Assembly: GCA_018713005.1 (NCBI GenBank)
Contig: DVFX01000015.1
Coordinates: 1-64,000, forward strand
DNA length: 64,000 nt
Direction: 5' to 3'
From: Scatomorpha gallistercoris
GTDB taxonomy: Bacteria; Bacillota; Clostridia; Oscillospirales; Oscillospiraceae
Part shown: in pieces, positions 1 through 8,284 of the stretch
Layout of the letters: the number at the start of each line of letters is the position of its first letter
Numbering within the stretch: position 1 is the first letter of the stretch
Notes under the pieces: model-generated
What the model was told of the DNA's origin: nothing
Seen by the model: the letters and a program-made list of their open reading frames with translations, nothing else
The model's database searches: none
Program-made: the position numbers and the translations under genes

Positions 1-1536
1 GCCCATGCCGAGGATGATGCAGCAAATCATGGTGAGCAGCAGGCCGATGAGCGGGATGCCGCCGGAGAGACGGACGACCGTACCGATGAGCGTCATGCCG
101 AGGCCGGTGACGTTGATGCAGCCGGCGATAATGCCCGCGACGGCGCAGGCCACGGCGACGGTGATGGAGCCGCGGGCGCCGCCCGCCAGAGCGTCAAGCA
201 GCTTTGCGGGGGTGATGCGGGTTTCCTTCTTGAAGAGGCTGACGAAGATAGCGACGAGTATGGACACCGCTGCGGAGAACTGGATGGTCCTGGTGTTGGA
301 GCTGACGAGTACGACCAGCACAACGATAGGCGCAAGCAGGTAGATGTCCTTTATGAGGTCGCGCACGCGGGGCAGCTCGCTGCGTGGGATGCCCTTCAGG
401 CCGCTCTTCTTCGCCTCGAGGTGGACGGCGATGAAGATGCCGAGGAAGTAGAGCACAGCGGGGAGTATCGCGCGGGTTGCAACTTCGCCATAGCTCACGC
501 CGAGAAATTCGGCCATCAGGAAGGCGGCTGCGCCCATGATGGGAGGCATTATCTGCCCGCCGGTGGAGGCGGCGGCCTCGACGGCGCCTGCAAATTCGGC
601 GCGGTAGCCGGTCTTTTTCATCATGGGTATAGTGACGGAGCCGGAGCCGACGGTGTTGGCGACGGAGGAGCCGGAGGCCATGCCCTCGAGGGCGGAGGCT
701 ATGACGGCGACCTTCGCGGGGCCACCGGAGGCGGAACCGGCCACGCAGTTAGCAAGGTCTATAAAGAAATTGGCGATGCCTGTCCTCTCAAGGAAGGCGC
801 CGAAGATAACAAACACGACGATGAACTTGGCGCAGACGTTGACCGGCGTGGAAAGTATGCCGTTGACACTGTAGAATATCGTGTAGATGAAACGGTCAAA
901 GGCTATGCCGGAGGCAAAGGTGTAGATGACCAGCGCGCCTGCGACGAAAAGTATGGGCAGACCTACGCAGCGGCGGCACAGCTCTACGACGGAGAGTATG
1001 CCTATAAGACCAATGATAGAGTAGAACGAAGTCATAGACGATGCGCTTCGGACCGTCTGGACAAAAGTGTCGTAGGTGAAGGAGTAGTAGAAGAACGCGG
1101 CGGCTCCAACCACCATGATGATTATATCGTACCATGGAAGGCTGTTCACCTTTACATGCTTCTTGCTTACCGGGTAGGTAATGAAGCCAAGTATGAGCAT
1201 GCAGCCCATGAAGAAAGTGAGCCGTTTCTCAACGCCTGCGTTGGAGAAAAGGGTCGAGATTATGCAGTAGACGGAGAAAACCGCCATGAGGATATCAATG
1301 GCAAGCTTGGGTGTGCCGATCCAAATTCGGGTATTGGACTCCTTGTCATACTTTCGCATGACCTCTTCAACGTCCTCCATGGTGCCGACGTCGACGTCGT
1401 TATCTTCTTCAGGCTCATATGACGCGCCGTCAAAGCCTTTGACGTGCGGTTTTTCGTAATGCGGCTGTTCCTGAGCCCCGGCGTCGACAACCGGGGTGTC
1501 AAACAGCCCTTCGTCTTTCTTTCTCTTCTTTGACAT
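1..1536 (-). CDS. TRAP transporter fused permease (TAXI type), partial
   Basis: Inner-membrane permease of a tripartite TRAP system in which the small and large permease domains are fused. It would use an ion gradient to import the ligand of the receptor encoded just upstream (1614-2588). About 512 residues are visible; the C-terminus lies beyond the window edge. After a hydrophilic, acidic N-terminus of about 80 residues come many hydrophobic helices. The segment around residues 280-330 carries the family pattern GMASGSSVANTVGSGSVTIP followed by a TGGQIMPPIMGA motif, typical of TAXI-associated permeases. The ATG at 1536 is preceded by GGGAGG at a good distance. The order receptor then permease, on the same strand, supports the assignment. 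Confidence 0.9.
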   Translation of the reverse strand, partial: MSKKRKKDEGLFDTPVVDAGAQEQPHYEKPHVKGFDGASYEPEEDNDVDVGTMEDVEEVMRKYDKESNTRIWIGTPKLAIDILMAVFSVYCIISTLFSNAGVEKRLTFFMGCMLILGFITYPVSKKHVKVNSLPWYDIIIMVVGAAAFFYYSFTYDTFVQTVRSASSMTSFYSIIGLIGILSVVELCRRCVGLPILFVAGALVIYTFASGIAFDRFIYTIFYSVNGILSTPVNVCAKFIVVFVIFGAFLERTGIANFFIDLANCVAGSASGGPAKVAVIASALEGMASGSSVANTVGSGSVTIPMMKKTGYRAEFAGAVEAAASTGGQIMPPIMGAAAFLMAEFLGVSYGEVATRAILPAVLYFLGIFIAVHLEAKKSGLKGIPRSELPRVRDLIKDIYLLAPIVVLVVLVSSNTRTIQFSAAVSILVAIFVSLFKKETRITPAKLLDALAGGARGSITVAVACAVAGIIAGCINVTGLGMTLIGTVVRLSGGIPLIGLLLTMICCIILGMG

Positions 1537-1557
1537 TGTATACCTCCCTTGCGAAAG

Positions 1558-1584
1558 CCGCGGCGCCCTGGCTGGGCGCCGCGG
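1558..1584 (-). other. intergenic GC-rich hairpin between TRAP receptor and permease
   Basis: A perfect 11-bp inverted repeat (1558-1568 and 1574-1584) with a five-base loop sits between the stop of the receptor and the ribosome binding site of the permease. No T-run follows on the minus strand, so it is not a classical terminator. Such hairpins often let a receptor message outnumber the permease message by stabilising its 3' end or by partial termination. Confidence 0.6.
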
Positions 1585-1613
1585 ACTAACGCACTAAAAT
1601 TTGCTAAAGTAAA

Positions 1614-2588
1614 TCAAGCGGCAGCGGCTGCCTCCACGACGGGGACGTCTATGCCTTTTTCGGCAAAGTACTTGGCGGCACCTGGGTGGTACGGGACGTC
1701 AGTGATGGAAGTCGCAAAGTCAAGGTCGAGCTCGGCTTCCTTGGCGTGGCCGAGGCTGCCCTTGTTCTCGAAAATGGTGGAGACGAAATCATAGACGGCG
1801 TCCTCGCTAACATCGTTGCCGGCAACAACGACGGCGGCGATAGCGACAGTGGTGCAGTCCTCGGGGGTGCCGTAGACATCCTTGGAGATGGTGTAGGAGC
1901 TGTAGTACGGGCTGCTCTCGATGAGGGCGTCGATGTGCTCCTGGTCAAGGCTGACAAGGTAGACGTCGTTGCCGCTGGCAAGGTCGGTGACGGCCGTGGT
2001 AGGCGCACCGGCGACGATGAACGCGGCGTCAATCTTGCCGTCCTTCAGGCTGTCGACGCTGGTGGCGAAGTCCTGATACAGGGGGTTGATGTCATCTTCG
2101 GTCAGGCCGTAGGCGCCGAGGACGTCGAGAGCGTTGAAGTACACGCCGGAACCGGAAGCGCCGATGGAGACGTTCTTGCCCTCAAGGTCGGCGACAGTCT
2201 TTATGTCGGGGTTGAGGGTGACTATCTGTACCTGCTCCATGTAGAGCGCGGCGACGGTAGAGAAGCTGTTGACAGGCGCGGGATTGCCTTCCGTGTCGAG
2301 GAAGAGGCGGGTTCCGCTGTAGGCATAGCTCATAACGTCGGACTGGACGAAACCGAGCTGGATGGCTCCGGAAGCTATGTCCTCAATGTTGGTCTGAGAG
2401 CCGTTAGACGAAACGGCCGTGACGGTGGTGTCGGTGTTCTCAGTTACATAGCCTGCGAGCGTGCCGCCGTAGGCGTAGTATGTACCGGTGTCACCGCCGG
2501 TGCCGAACGTGAGAGTGGTGCCGCTGCCGCATGCGGCGAGCGCGAACACCATCACGAGCGCAAGCGCAAGTGCAAGAAACTTCTTCAT
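1614..2588 (-). CDS. TAXI family TRAP transporter solute-binding lipoprotein
   Basis: Extracytoplasmic receptor of the TRAP-TAXI system, 324 residues. The start at 2588 gives a lipoprotein signal peptide: a Lys-Lys start, an Ala/Leu core and the lipobox LAAC. An in-frame start further upstream would bury this signal; GGGAGGAC lies just before 2588. The mature part begins with the TFGTGGDTGTYYAYGG segment typical of TAXI receptors (NMT1-like periplasmic fold) and later has SIGASGSGVYFNALDVLGAYG. The ligand cannot be read from sequence; TAXI members are often linked to dicarboxylates or glutamate. Transcribed from its own promoter and followed by the fused permease. Confidence 0.92.
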   Translation of the reverse strand: MKKFLALALALVMVFALAACGSGTTLTFGTGGDTGTYYAYGGTLAGYVTENTDTTVTAVSSNGSQTNIEDIASGAIQLGFVQSDVMSYAYSGTRLFLDTEGNPAPVNSFSTVAALYMEQVQIVTLNPDIKTVADLEGKNVSIGASGSGVYFNALDVLGAYGLTEDDINPLYQDFATSVDSLKDGKIDAAFIVAGAPTTAVTDLASGNDVYLVSLDQEHIDALIESSPYYSSYTISKDVYGTPEDCTTVAIAAVVVAGNDVSEDAVYDFVSTIFENKGSLGHAKEAELDLDFATSITDVPYHPGAAKYFAEKGIDVPVVEAAAAA

Positions 2589-2654
2589 TTTTTGTCCTCC
2601 CTCTGGATATTGTCCTTTTGCAGTTTTTCCAACTGTAAAATTCATTACTTTACT

Positions 2655-2683
2655 AGTATAAACCCTGAAGAGCTGGATTTCAA
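2655..2683 (-). promoter_or_regulatory. promoter of the TRAP-TAXI operon
   Basis: Reading the minus strand, TTGAAA (2678-2683), a 17-bp spacer and TATACT (2655-2660) form a near-consensus vegetative promoter about 65 bases ahead of the receptor start. Confidence 0.7.
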
Positions 2684-2710
2684 TAGGTGTTGCTAAATTA
2701 ATGTGACGAA

Positions 2711-2741
2711 AATTTGCAAATTAGTAAATTGAATCATTCAA
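2711..2741. promoter_or_regulatory. two palindromes upstream of the TRAP-TAXI promoter
   Basis: AATTTGCAAATT (2711-2722) and TTGAATCATTCAA (2729-2741) are perfect short palindromes just upstream of the -35 box of the receptor promoter. They are candidate operators, possibly for the adjacent LysR protein, though this is inference from position only. Confidence 0.4.
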
Positions 2742-2760
2742 AAATGGGTCTTGACCCATT
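2738..2760 (-). terminator. intrinsic terminator overlapping the last LysR codons
   Basis: On the minus strand the last codons of the LysR gene form AATGGGT-CAAG-ACCCATT followed by TTT and the stop codon. The stem-loop lies inside the coding sequence, so termination and the end of translation coincide. The T-run is short. Confidence 0.5.
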
Positions 2761-3613
2761 CACAGGCGCTCTCGGCGAAGCGTCTCGTGGCAGGCCCGGC
2801 CCTGTCCGCGTCAGGCAGACACAGTCCTATGGTGCGGCTGGCCGGGGGGTCGAGCGGCAGGCATCTGACGCTGTCGCGGCTGTTGCGCAGCAGGAGCTCC
2901 GGCATGATACTTACACCGAGCCCGTTTTCTACCATGGCGATCACGGCGTAGTCGTCCTTGGTCGTGTATTTTACCTCCGGGCTTTCGCCCAGGCTGGAAA
3001 AGACTCCGCGGGCGTCGCGGTCGCTTGTCTCCAGCAGGCCTATAAAAGGCTCATGCACAAGCTTTTCCACGGGGAAGGAGGGCGCGCCGGCAAGGGGGTG
3101 GTTTTTTGGTATGACGGCCAGGAGCCGGTCCGTGAGCAGGGGCGTTATACTGCCCTTGAGCTGGGTGGGCAGAGGCACAAAGCCCAAATCGGCGCTGCTC
3201 TCCGAGAGCCAGAGCTCCACATCGTGATAGTCGCCGCTCATCAGCTTGAGTTCCACGTTGGGGTACTGCGACTGGAAGGCGGCAATGATTCCGGGCAGCC
3301 AGTGGACGCCGACGCTCGAGAAAGTGCCTATGCGCACTGTGCCGCAGTCGAGGCCTCGTATGGCGCTGGCCGTCTGAGAGAGCTGCTCGTGCGAGGAGAG
3401 TATGCCGCGTATGGCGGGCAGGACGCGCTCGCCGTCGGACGTGGGGTACGCGCCGGAGCGCGAGCGCTTCAAAAGCGCGAAACCCAGCTCGCTCTCAAGC
3501 GAACTTATCATGTGCGAGACAGCGCTCTGCGTGACGCCGAGACTTTCCGCAGCGCGGGTGATGCTCTTCAGCTCCACGGCTCGCATATATGCTTCGTATT
3601 TGTTTACGGGCAT
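2738..3613 (-). CDS. LysR family transcriptional regulator
   Basis: Full-length LysR-type regulator of 291 residues. The N-terminal winged helix-turn-helix spans about residues 1-60 (SITRAAESLGVTQSAVSHMI is the recognition region). A linker and the two-lobed effector domain follow from about residue 90. It lies 10 bases downstream of the PAP2 phosphatase gene and just upstream of the TRAP-TAXI operon on the same strand, so it may control that transporter (inference). It resembles the second LysR protein of this window (9326-10204) in the DNA-binding domain and in the IRGL stretch that follows it. Confidence 0.92.
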   Translation of the reverse strand: MPVNKYEAYMRAVELKSITRAAESLGVTQSAVSHMISSLESELGFALLKRSRSGAYPTSDGERVLPAIRGILSSHEQLSQTASAIRGLDCGTVRIGTFSSVGVHWLPGIIAAFQSQYPNVELKLMSGDYHDVELWLSESSADLGFVPLPTQLKGSITPLLTDRLLAVIPKNHPLAGAPSFPVEKLVHEPFIGLLETSDRDARGVFSSLGESPEVKYTTKDDYAVIAMVENGLGVSIMPELLLRNSRDSVRCLPLDPPASRTIGLCLPDADRAGPATRRFAESACEWVKTHF

Positions 3614-3623
3614 TTTACTTACC

Positions 3624-4553
3624 TCATTTTGACCGGCGTCCGCCGCCTACGCGTGCGAACCACCGGAAGGTCATCGGCCATATGGCCGCAGCGAAAATGA
3701 CTGTCAGGAAATACCGCACGGCGTCCGCCACGCCGCCCTCTCCGAAAAGGGCGTAGAGCGGGCTCTTGAGCCCGGAGCGTATGGCCATGACCAGCGCAAG
3801 GCCGAGGACGCACTTCAGTATCTGACCCGCCAGAGGCGCGCGGGTGTCGAAGTGTATATGGCGGTGGTCGACGATGTAGGCCGTGAGCATGGCCACGCAG
3901 GCGCCGAAGAGCTTGTAGCCGTTCTCAAGCGCGCTGGCGAGGTTCTCCGCGTCCGTGCCGTCCGGGAAGGGGAATAGCTCGACATAGCAGAGATAGGCCA
4001 GCGAGAGGCCGAGCATCGAGCCCAGGACGCCGTACATGCGCCTGGGATGCTTGTCAATGTCGCGGAAGAGCGGCCAAAGCGCGAGCGTGAGCACAAGCCC
4101 CGCGACAAAGGACACGCCGACGTCGGCAGGCGTGTGTACGCCGAGGTACATGCGCGAGAAGGCGATGAGTACGATGACCAGCAGGCAGAGCGCCCGCCAA
4201 AGCGTCTTGCGCGACCACATGCCCAGGCAACCGAAGGTGGCGAAGGCGTTTTGTGTGTGGCCGCTGGGGAAGGAGTAGCCCGTGGCCTCGGCCCTTGCGC
4301 TCTCGACGATGGTGAAGTCCGGGTCGCGAACCCAGGGGCGGTCTACGCGGCAGGTTATCTTCAAAAACTGGTTGAACACTGTGCCCGCAAAGCCGGTGGT
4401 GAGTATGTAGTAACCGAGGTTCTTGCTCACGCACCAGAACGCTATTATGGCTACGGCCATGTACACGACCTCGCCGCCTAGCTGCGTTATTGCGGACATG
4501 ACCGCGTCCAGCGCGGGTGTGCGTATGCCCTCAAGGGCGTAGAGGAAGTCCAT
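3624..4553 (-). CDS. PAP2 superfamily membrane phosphatase
   Basis: Integral membrane lipid phosphatase of the PAP2 (type 2 phosphatidic acid phosphatase) superfamily, 309 residues. The three catalytic motifs are present: RVDRPWV (motif 1), SFPSGHTQ (motif 2) and SRMYLGVHTPADV (motif 3, with the catalytic histidine). Several hydrophobic helices lie before and after, including a C-terminal set beyond the usual domain. Likely substrates are undecaprenyl pyrophosphate or other lipid phosphates at the outer face of the membrane; which one cannot be told. GGAGG precedes the ATG at 4553. It lies upstream of, and probably together with, the LysR gene. Confidence 0.9.
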   Translation of the reverse strand: MDFLYALEGIRTPALDAVMSAITQLGGEVVYMAVAIIAFWCVSKNLGYYILTTGFAGTVFNQFLKITCRVDRPWVRDPDFTIVESARAEATGYSFPSGHTQNAFATFGCLGMWSRKTLWRALCLLVIVLIAFSRMYLGVHTPADVGVSFVAGLVLTLALWPLFRDIDKHPRRMYGVLGSMLGLSLAYLCYVELFPFPDGTDAENLASALENGYKLFGACVAMLTAYIVDHRHIHFDTRAPLAGQILKCVLGLALVMAIRSGLKSPLYALFGEGGVADAVRYFLTVIFAAAIWPMTFRWFARVGGGRRSK

Positions 4554-4588
4554 ATCTGCCTCCGTATCTGCCGTTGCGGCAATATAAA

Positions 4589-4653
4589 TGCGCCCGGGAT
4601 GAGTTCGACTGAGGCTTCCGCCGAAGCGGGCTCACCGGCTCATCCGGGACGCA
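4589..4653 (-). terminator. branched stem-loop between mntP and the PAP2 gene
   Basis: Arms at 4589-4603 and 4639-4653 match at 13 of 15 positions and enclose a second small hairpin (GCTTC-CGCC-GAAGC, 4614-4627). An AT-rich stretch follows on the minus strand. The simplest reading is the terminator of mntP, though the nested form is more elaborate than the other terminators here. Confidence 0.5.
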
Positions 4654-4698
4654 CATAAATGGTATCAAAACGCGGGCGGGCTGTCAAGTGTGCGGCGC

Positions 4699-5253
4699 TT
4701 ATAGCGCGCCGATGCCCTCCAGCAGCAGCTTTGCGCCTATGCCGAAGAGCACGGCGCCTCCCAGTATGCCTGCGGCCCGGCACGGGATGGCCGGCACACG
4801 GCTGCCCAATACGCCTCCGGCGAAGCAGACGGCAAAGGTCACGGCGGCGATGAGCAGCACGACGGCCGGAAGAGGGACGTCCATGAAGGCGAACGACACC
4901 CCGGCGGCCAGGGCGTCCAGGCTGGTGGCCACGGCCATGAGCAGCAGGCGGCTGGGTTTGAGCTCCGCCGGATATGCGCGCCCTTCGCCCTTGAGCGCCT
5001 CCGATATCATCTTTATGCCGATGAAGGCCAGCAGGAAAAAGCTTATGTACGGCCCCCAGGCGCTGGCTATGCCGCTGACTGCGCTGCCCAGCAGCCAGCC
5101 GAGCAGCGGCATCAGGCCCTGGAAAAAGCCGAAATACGCCGCGGCCGTCGCGGCGTGCCTGAGCCTGTAGCCGGGTGTCGTTAGGGCGCTGGTGACGGAG
5201 ACGGCGAAGGCATCCATTGACAAGCCCGCTCCGATGAGTAAAATATCAAGCAT
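4699..5253 (-). CDS. mntP: manganese efflux pump MntP
   Basis: Small membrane exporter that lowers cytoplasmic Mn(II), 184 residues, the usual length for the family. It has six hydrophobic helices arranged as two repeats. The acidic motifs expected in helices 1 and 4 are present: LSMDAFAVSV near the N-terminus and SLDALAAGVSF in the middle. The ATG at 5253 places the protein directly on LDILLIGAGLSMDAF; earlier in-frame codons would only add a polar tail that runs into the divergent tadA. The start regions of mntP and tadA are 27 bases apart. No yybP-ykoY manganese riboswitch pattern was recognised upstream, and there is little room for one. Confidence 0.93.
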   Translation of the reverse strand: MLDILLIGAGLSMDAFAVSVTSALTTPGYRLRHAATAAAYFGFFQGLMPLLGWLLGSAVSGIASAWGPYISFFLLAFIGIKMISEALKGEGRAYPAELKPSRLLLMAVATSLDALAAGVSFAFMDVPLPAVVLLIAAVTFAVCFAGGVLGSRVPAIPCRAAGILGGAVLFGIGAKLLLEGIGAL

Positions 5254-5280
5254 ACGAGACACGCTCCGAGGTGAAGTATA

Positions 5281-5739
5281 GTGGACCATGAAAAGTATAT
5301 GCGCGCCGCGCTTGAATTAGCTCGCGAGGCCGCCGAAAACGGCGAGGTACCCGTAGGCTGCGTAGTCGCGTCCCCGGAAGGCGGGATAATAGGCAGGGGC
5401 CGCAACCGGCGCGAGGAGGGGCGCGACGCCACGGCGCACGCCGAGATTGAGGCCATACGCGCCGCCTGCGCCGCGCTTGGGACGTGGAACCTCTCCGGCT
5501 GCACGCTGTTTGTGACGCTGGAGCCGTGCCCGATGTGCGCCGGGGCGATTATCAATTCACGCATATCCACCGTGGTCTACGGCGCAAAGGAGCCGTACAG
5601 CGGCTCGGTGGGCAGCGTGATAAACCTCTTTGAGGAGCGCTACGGCCATCGCCCCGCCGTCTACGGCGGAGTGCTCAGGGACGAGTGCGCCTCACTGCTG
5701 CGCAGCTTTTTCGAGGACCTGAGAGGTGCTAAGAGCTAA
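5281..5739 (+). CDS. tadA: tRNA-specific adenosine deaminase TadA
   Basis: Converts the wobble adenosine of tRNA-Arg(ACG) to inosine. It has 152 residues and a cytidine/deoxycytidylate deaminase fold. The zinc site is clear: HAEIEAI supplies His and the proton-shuttling Glu, and TLEPCPMCAG supplies the two cysteines. The start is taken as GTG at 5281, which has GAGGTGA at proper spacing; an ATG lies six codons downstream. It is divergent from mntP and ends at a strong bidirectional terminator. Confidence 0.95.
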   Translation: MDHEKYMRAALELAREAAENGEVPVGCVVASPEGGIIGRGRNRREEGRDATAHAEIEAIRAACAALGTWNLSGCTLFVTLEPCPMCAGAIINSRISTVVYGAKEPYSGSVGSVINLFEERYGHRPAVYGGVLRDECASLLRSFFEDLRGAKS

Positions 5740-5754
5740 AAAACATGAAATGTG

Positions 5755-5789
5755 AAAAGCCCACCCGGCCGTAGACCGGGTGGGCTTTT
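5755..5789. terminator. bidirectional terminator
   Basis: AAAAGCCCACCCGG and CCGGGTGGGCTTTT flank a seven-base loop. The A and T tracts on both sides let it serve tadA (plus) and the convergent phosphoribosyltransferase gene (minus). Confidence 0.9.
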
Positions 5790-5798
5790 ATGCTTTCT

Positions 5799-6353
5799 TT
5801 ATGCCTTAGGAGTGCCGTCCGCGTTGAAGAGCGGGAGCTTGCCCAGTGTGATTATATCGCTGCGGTTGTATGCGTCGCCCTCAGCGAGGACGGCCATCTT
5901 GCCCGCTATGATGCCTCCGGCGCGGGTTACCAGCTCTTCCATCGCGTGCAGGCTCTCGCCGGTAGAGATGACGTCGTCGATAATAAGCATGCGCTTGCCG
6001 TTAATCATCTTCGCGTCCTCGGTGTCTATCACGAGCTTCTGGATGTGCATCGTCGTTATAGAGCGGACCTCCACTTCAAACACGCCGGTCATGTACGCCT
6101 TCGCGCCCTTTCTGGCGAGGAAGTACTTCTCCGCGCCCGACTGGCGGGCCATCTCGTAGAGAAGGGGTATTGCCTTGGCCTCCGGCGCAATGATGTAGTC
6201 GTATTCCGGGGCCAGCTTGAGCAGCTCTGCGGCGCAGTGGACCGTGAGCTCGACATCTCCAAACATCACGAAAGCGCCTATGTACAGGTCGTCTGTGACG
6301 CGGCAGAGGGGCAGCTCTCGTTGTAGGCCGGCGATGTCCATCTCGTATGTCAT
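5799..6353 (-). CDS. phosphoribosyltransferase, adenine/xanthine PRT type
   Basis: Type I phosphoribosyltransferase of 184 residues. The PRPP-binding loop MLIIDDVISTGES lies near residues 120-133, and the preceding APEAKAIPLLYE segment is typical of the Apt/Xpt group. The protein therefore probably salvages a purine base by transferring it to PRPP in the cytoplasm. It could also be a regulatory relative such as the PRT domain of PurR, but no DNA-binding domain is present. AGGAGGAAT precedes the ATG at 6353. No purine riboswitch was recognised upstream. It is a single gene between a terminator and the long intergenic region before the NSS transporter. Confidence 0.8.
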   Translation of the reverse strand: MTYEMDIAGLQRELPLCRVTDDLYIGAFVMFGDVELTVHCAAELLKLAPEYDYIIAPEAKAIPLLYEMARQSGAEKYFLARKGAKAYMTGVFEVEVRSITTMHIQKLVIDTEDAKMINGKRMLIIDDVISTGESLHAMEELVTRAGGIIAGKMAVLAEGDAYNRSDIITLGKLPLFNADGTPKA

Positions 6354-6637
6354 TTTGGATTCCTCCTAAATTCCCAGTCCGGCAAGACACCGGTTCTACA
6401 ATTATACAATATCACCCGGTAAAGTCAAGTGAAATTGTTTGCGGCGCTGGTCAGGTCAAATCCATGATGACGGAATTCTGAGAATATTTGCTATTCAGCT
6501 GCGCATAGGTTAAAAAATCGGCTAGGCAAAGGTTTAACAATTAAGCAAAGTGCACAAGATTAGCTTTGATTTAGGGCTTTAAATGGGCGCTCATTGAGGA
6601 AAAATGAATAAATTGTTACGCGAGTGTGATGAAAGTC

Positions 6638-6666
6638 TTGTAAATGCCGGGATTTTGGTGTAGCAT
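6638..6666 (+). promoter_or_regulatory. promoter of the NSS transporter
   Basis: TTGTAA (6638-6643), a 17-bp spacer and TAGCAT (6661-6666) lie about 100 bases ahead of the start codon. This leaves a leader of roughly 95 bases. The stretch 6391-6637 is AT-rich and holds no recognisable gene. Confidence 0.6.
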
Positions 6667-6673
6667 ATAAGTA

Positions 6674-6740
6674 CAGAGGTGCAGGGGGTACTGCACTCTG
6701 CGGATAGGGAGAACCGGCTATGCGAGGGATCGCTGCCGGT
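6674..6740 (+). ncRNA. structured 5' leader of unknown class (two hairpins)
   Basis: The first hairpin pairs CAGA-GTGCAG with CTGCAC-TCTG (6674-6700): ten base pairs with one bulged G. The second pairs ACCGGC with GCCGGT (6713-6740) and contains GCGA-GGGA-TCGC, an inner stem closed by a GNRA-type tetraloop. A ribosome binding site (GGGAGGG) follows about 12 bases later. There is no T-run, so any control would act on translation. I do not recognise a described riboswitch class. Confidence 0.5.
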
Positions 6741-6766
6741 AAAATAAAATATGGGAGGGAAAATCA

Positions 6767-8245
6767 ATGTCTGAACATTCTCAGCACATGGAACACGATC
6801 GTGGTTCATGGGGCTCCAACTTTGGTTTCCTGATGGCGGCCGTCGGCTCGGCGGTCGGCCTTGGCAACATTTGGGGCTTCCCGTACAAGATGGGCAGCTA
6901 CGGCGGCTTCGCGTTCCTGGTAATCTACCTGCTTCTGGTCATTTTCGTCGGCGTGGTCGTCATGCTCGGCGAGCTGTCAATAGGCCGCAAGACCGGCCTC
7001 GGCGCCGTCGGCGCTTATACGAAGCTCGGAAAGAAGTACAAGTGGCTGGGCCTGCTGGGCATACTGGCGGCGTTCTGTCTGCTGGCGTTCTACAACGTCC
7101 TCGGCGGACTCGTCATGCGCTACATGTTCGGCTTCATACTGCAGATACTCGGTGTGGACGGCTTCTCCGGACAGAGCGGCAACTTCTTCGGATACATACT
7201 CCACGACTACAGCGGCATGGTGTTCTTCCATGTACTGTTTATAGTCTGCAACGTTGTAATAGTCATGGGCGGCATACAGGGCGGCATCGAGAAGTTCTGC
7301 ACGGTCGCAATGCCCGCGCTGTTCTTCATGCTACTGTTCGTCATTATCTACGTCGCGTTCCAGCCGGGCGCCGGCCAGGGCTACAAGGATATGCTCACCC
7401 CGAACTTCGAGCCCATATCCTCTTTCTCCGGATTCTTAGAAGTGTTGTCTAAGGCGGCAGGCCAGATGTTCTTCTCACTGTCGCTTGGCATGGGCGCCAT
7501 AATCTCCTACGGCTCCTACCTGGATAAGAAGGAGAACCTGCAGAAGAACGCGCTCATAATCCCGGCCTGCGATACTCTGATAGCCGTCATGGCAGCCTGC
7601 GCTGTTCTCCCGGCCTGCGCGGCCTTCGGCATGGAGTACAATCAGGGTCCCGGCCTGCTGTTCAACACCATGCAGAACGTCTTCCTGAGCATGGGCAGCT
7701 TCGGCAGCTTCGTCGGCTTCATGTTCTACTTCCTCGTGTTCATCGCGGCGGTCACCTCGTCCATCTCCCTGTTCGAGGCCATCGTCACCTGGCGCATCGA
7801 CGCCGGACGCGAGAAGGGCAAGAAGGTCAACCGTACTAGCACAATGTGCGTTGCGGCCGTCCTCTCTCTCATCGTTGGTCTGCCCGTCGCGCTCGACGCC
7901 ATAGGCGGCGGCGTGACCGGTGTCGCAGGTGCTGTTCCCGCTCCGTACACCTTCTTCGGCATGAGCATCGACCAGCTGATGGCGGGCGAGATCCCGATGT
8001 TCATCGACAGCTGGCTCGACTTCTTCGACGTCATCTCCGAGGGCATACTGATGCCGCTAGGCGCGCTGGTGATGGCCTTGCTCATAGGCTGGAAGTGGAA
8101 GACGAAAGACCTGATCGTGCCGGAGTGCGAGGCCAGCGGCCACAAGTTCTGGGGTTACGGCTTCTTCAACTTCTGCTTCAAGTTCGTTACCCCCATCGGC
8201 ATGGCTGTCGTCCTCGTCGGCCAGATAATCGACTTCTTCGGATAA
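6767..8245 (+). CDS. sodium-dependent NSS (SNF) family transporter
   Basis: Secondary transporter of the neurotransmitter:sodium symporter family, 492 residues, with 11-12 helices. The family signature near the N-terminus is clear: GSAVGLGNIWGFPY, followed by GGFAFLVIYLLL; the unwound helix 1 region binds Na+ and substrate. Bacterial members carry amino acids such as tryptophan, tyrosine, leucine or alanine; the substrate cannot be assigned here. GGGAGGG precedes the ATG. The gene is monocistronic, with a structured leader upstream and a strong terminator downstream. Confidence 0.93.
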   Translation: MSEHSQHMEHDRGSWGSNFGFLMAAVGSAVGLGNIWGFPYKMGSYGGFAFLVIYLLLVIFVGVVVMLGELSIGRKTGLGAVGAYTKLGKKYKWLGLLGILAAFCLLAFYNVLGGLVMRYMFGFILQILGVDGFSGQSGNFFGYILHDYSGMVFFHVLFIVCNVVIVMGGIQGGIEKFCTVAMPALFFMLLFVIIYVAFQPGAGQGYKDMLTPNFEPISSFSGFLEVLSKAAGQMFFSLSLGMGAIISYGSYLDKKENLQKNALIIPACDTLIAVMAACAVLPACAAFGMEYNQGPGLLFNTMQNVFLSMGSFGSFVGFMFYFLVFIAAVTSSISLFEAIVTWRIDAGREKGKKVNRTSTMCVAAVLSLIVGLPVALDAIGGGVTGVAGAVPAPYTFFGMSIDQLMAGEIPMFIDSWLDFFDVISEGILMPLGALVMALLIGWKWKTKDLIVPECEASGHKFWGYGFFNFCFKFVTPIGMAVVLVGQIIDFFG

Positions 8246-8284
8246 AAGCTGCAAGCCATCAGGTGGGTGTAATTGAATAAAAGA

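Noticed and set aside
5254..5280. yybP-ykoY manganese riboswitch before mntP
   Set aside because: The gap to the divergent tadA is 27 bases and I recognise no conserved motif of the class.
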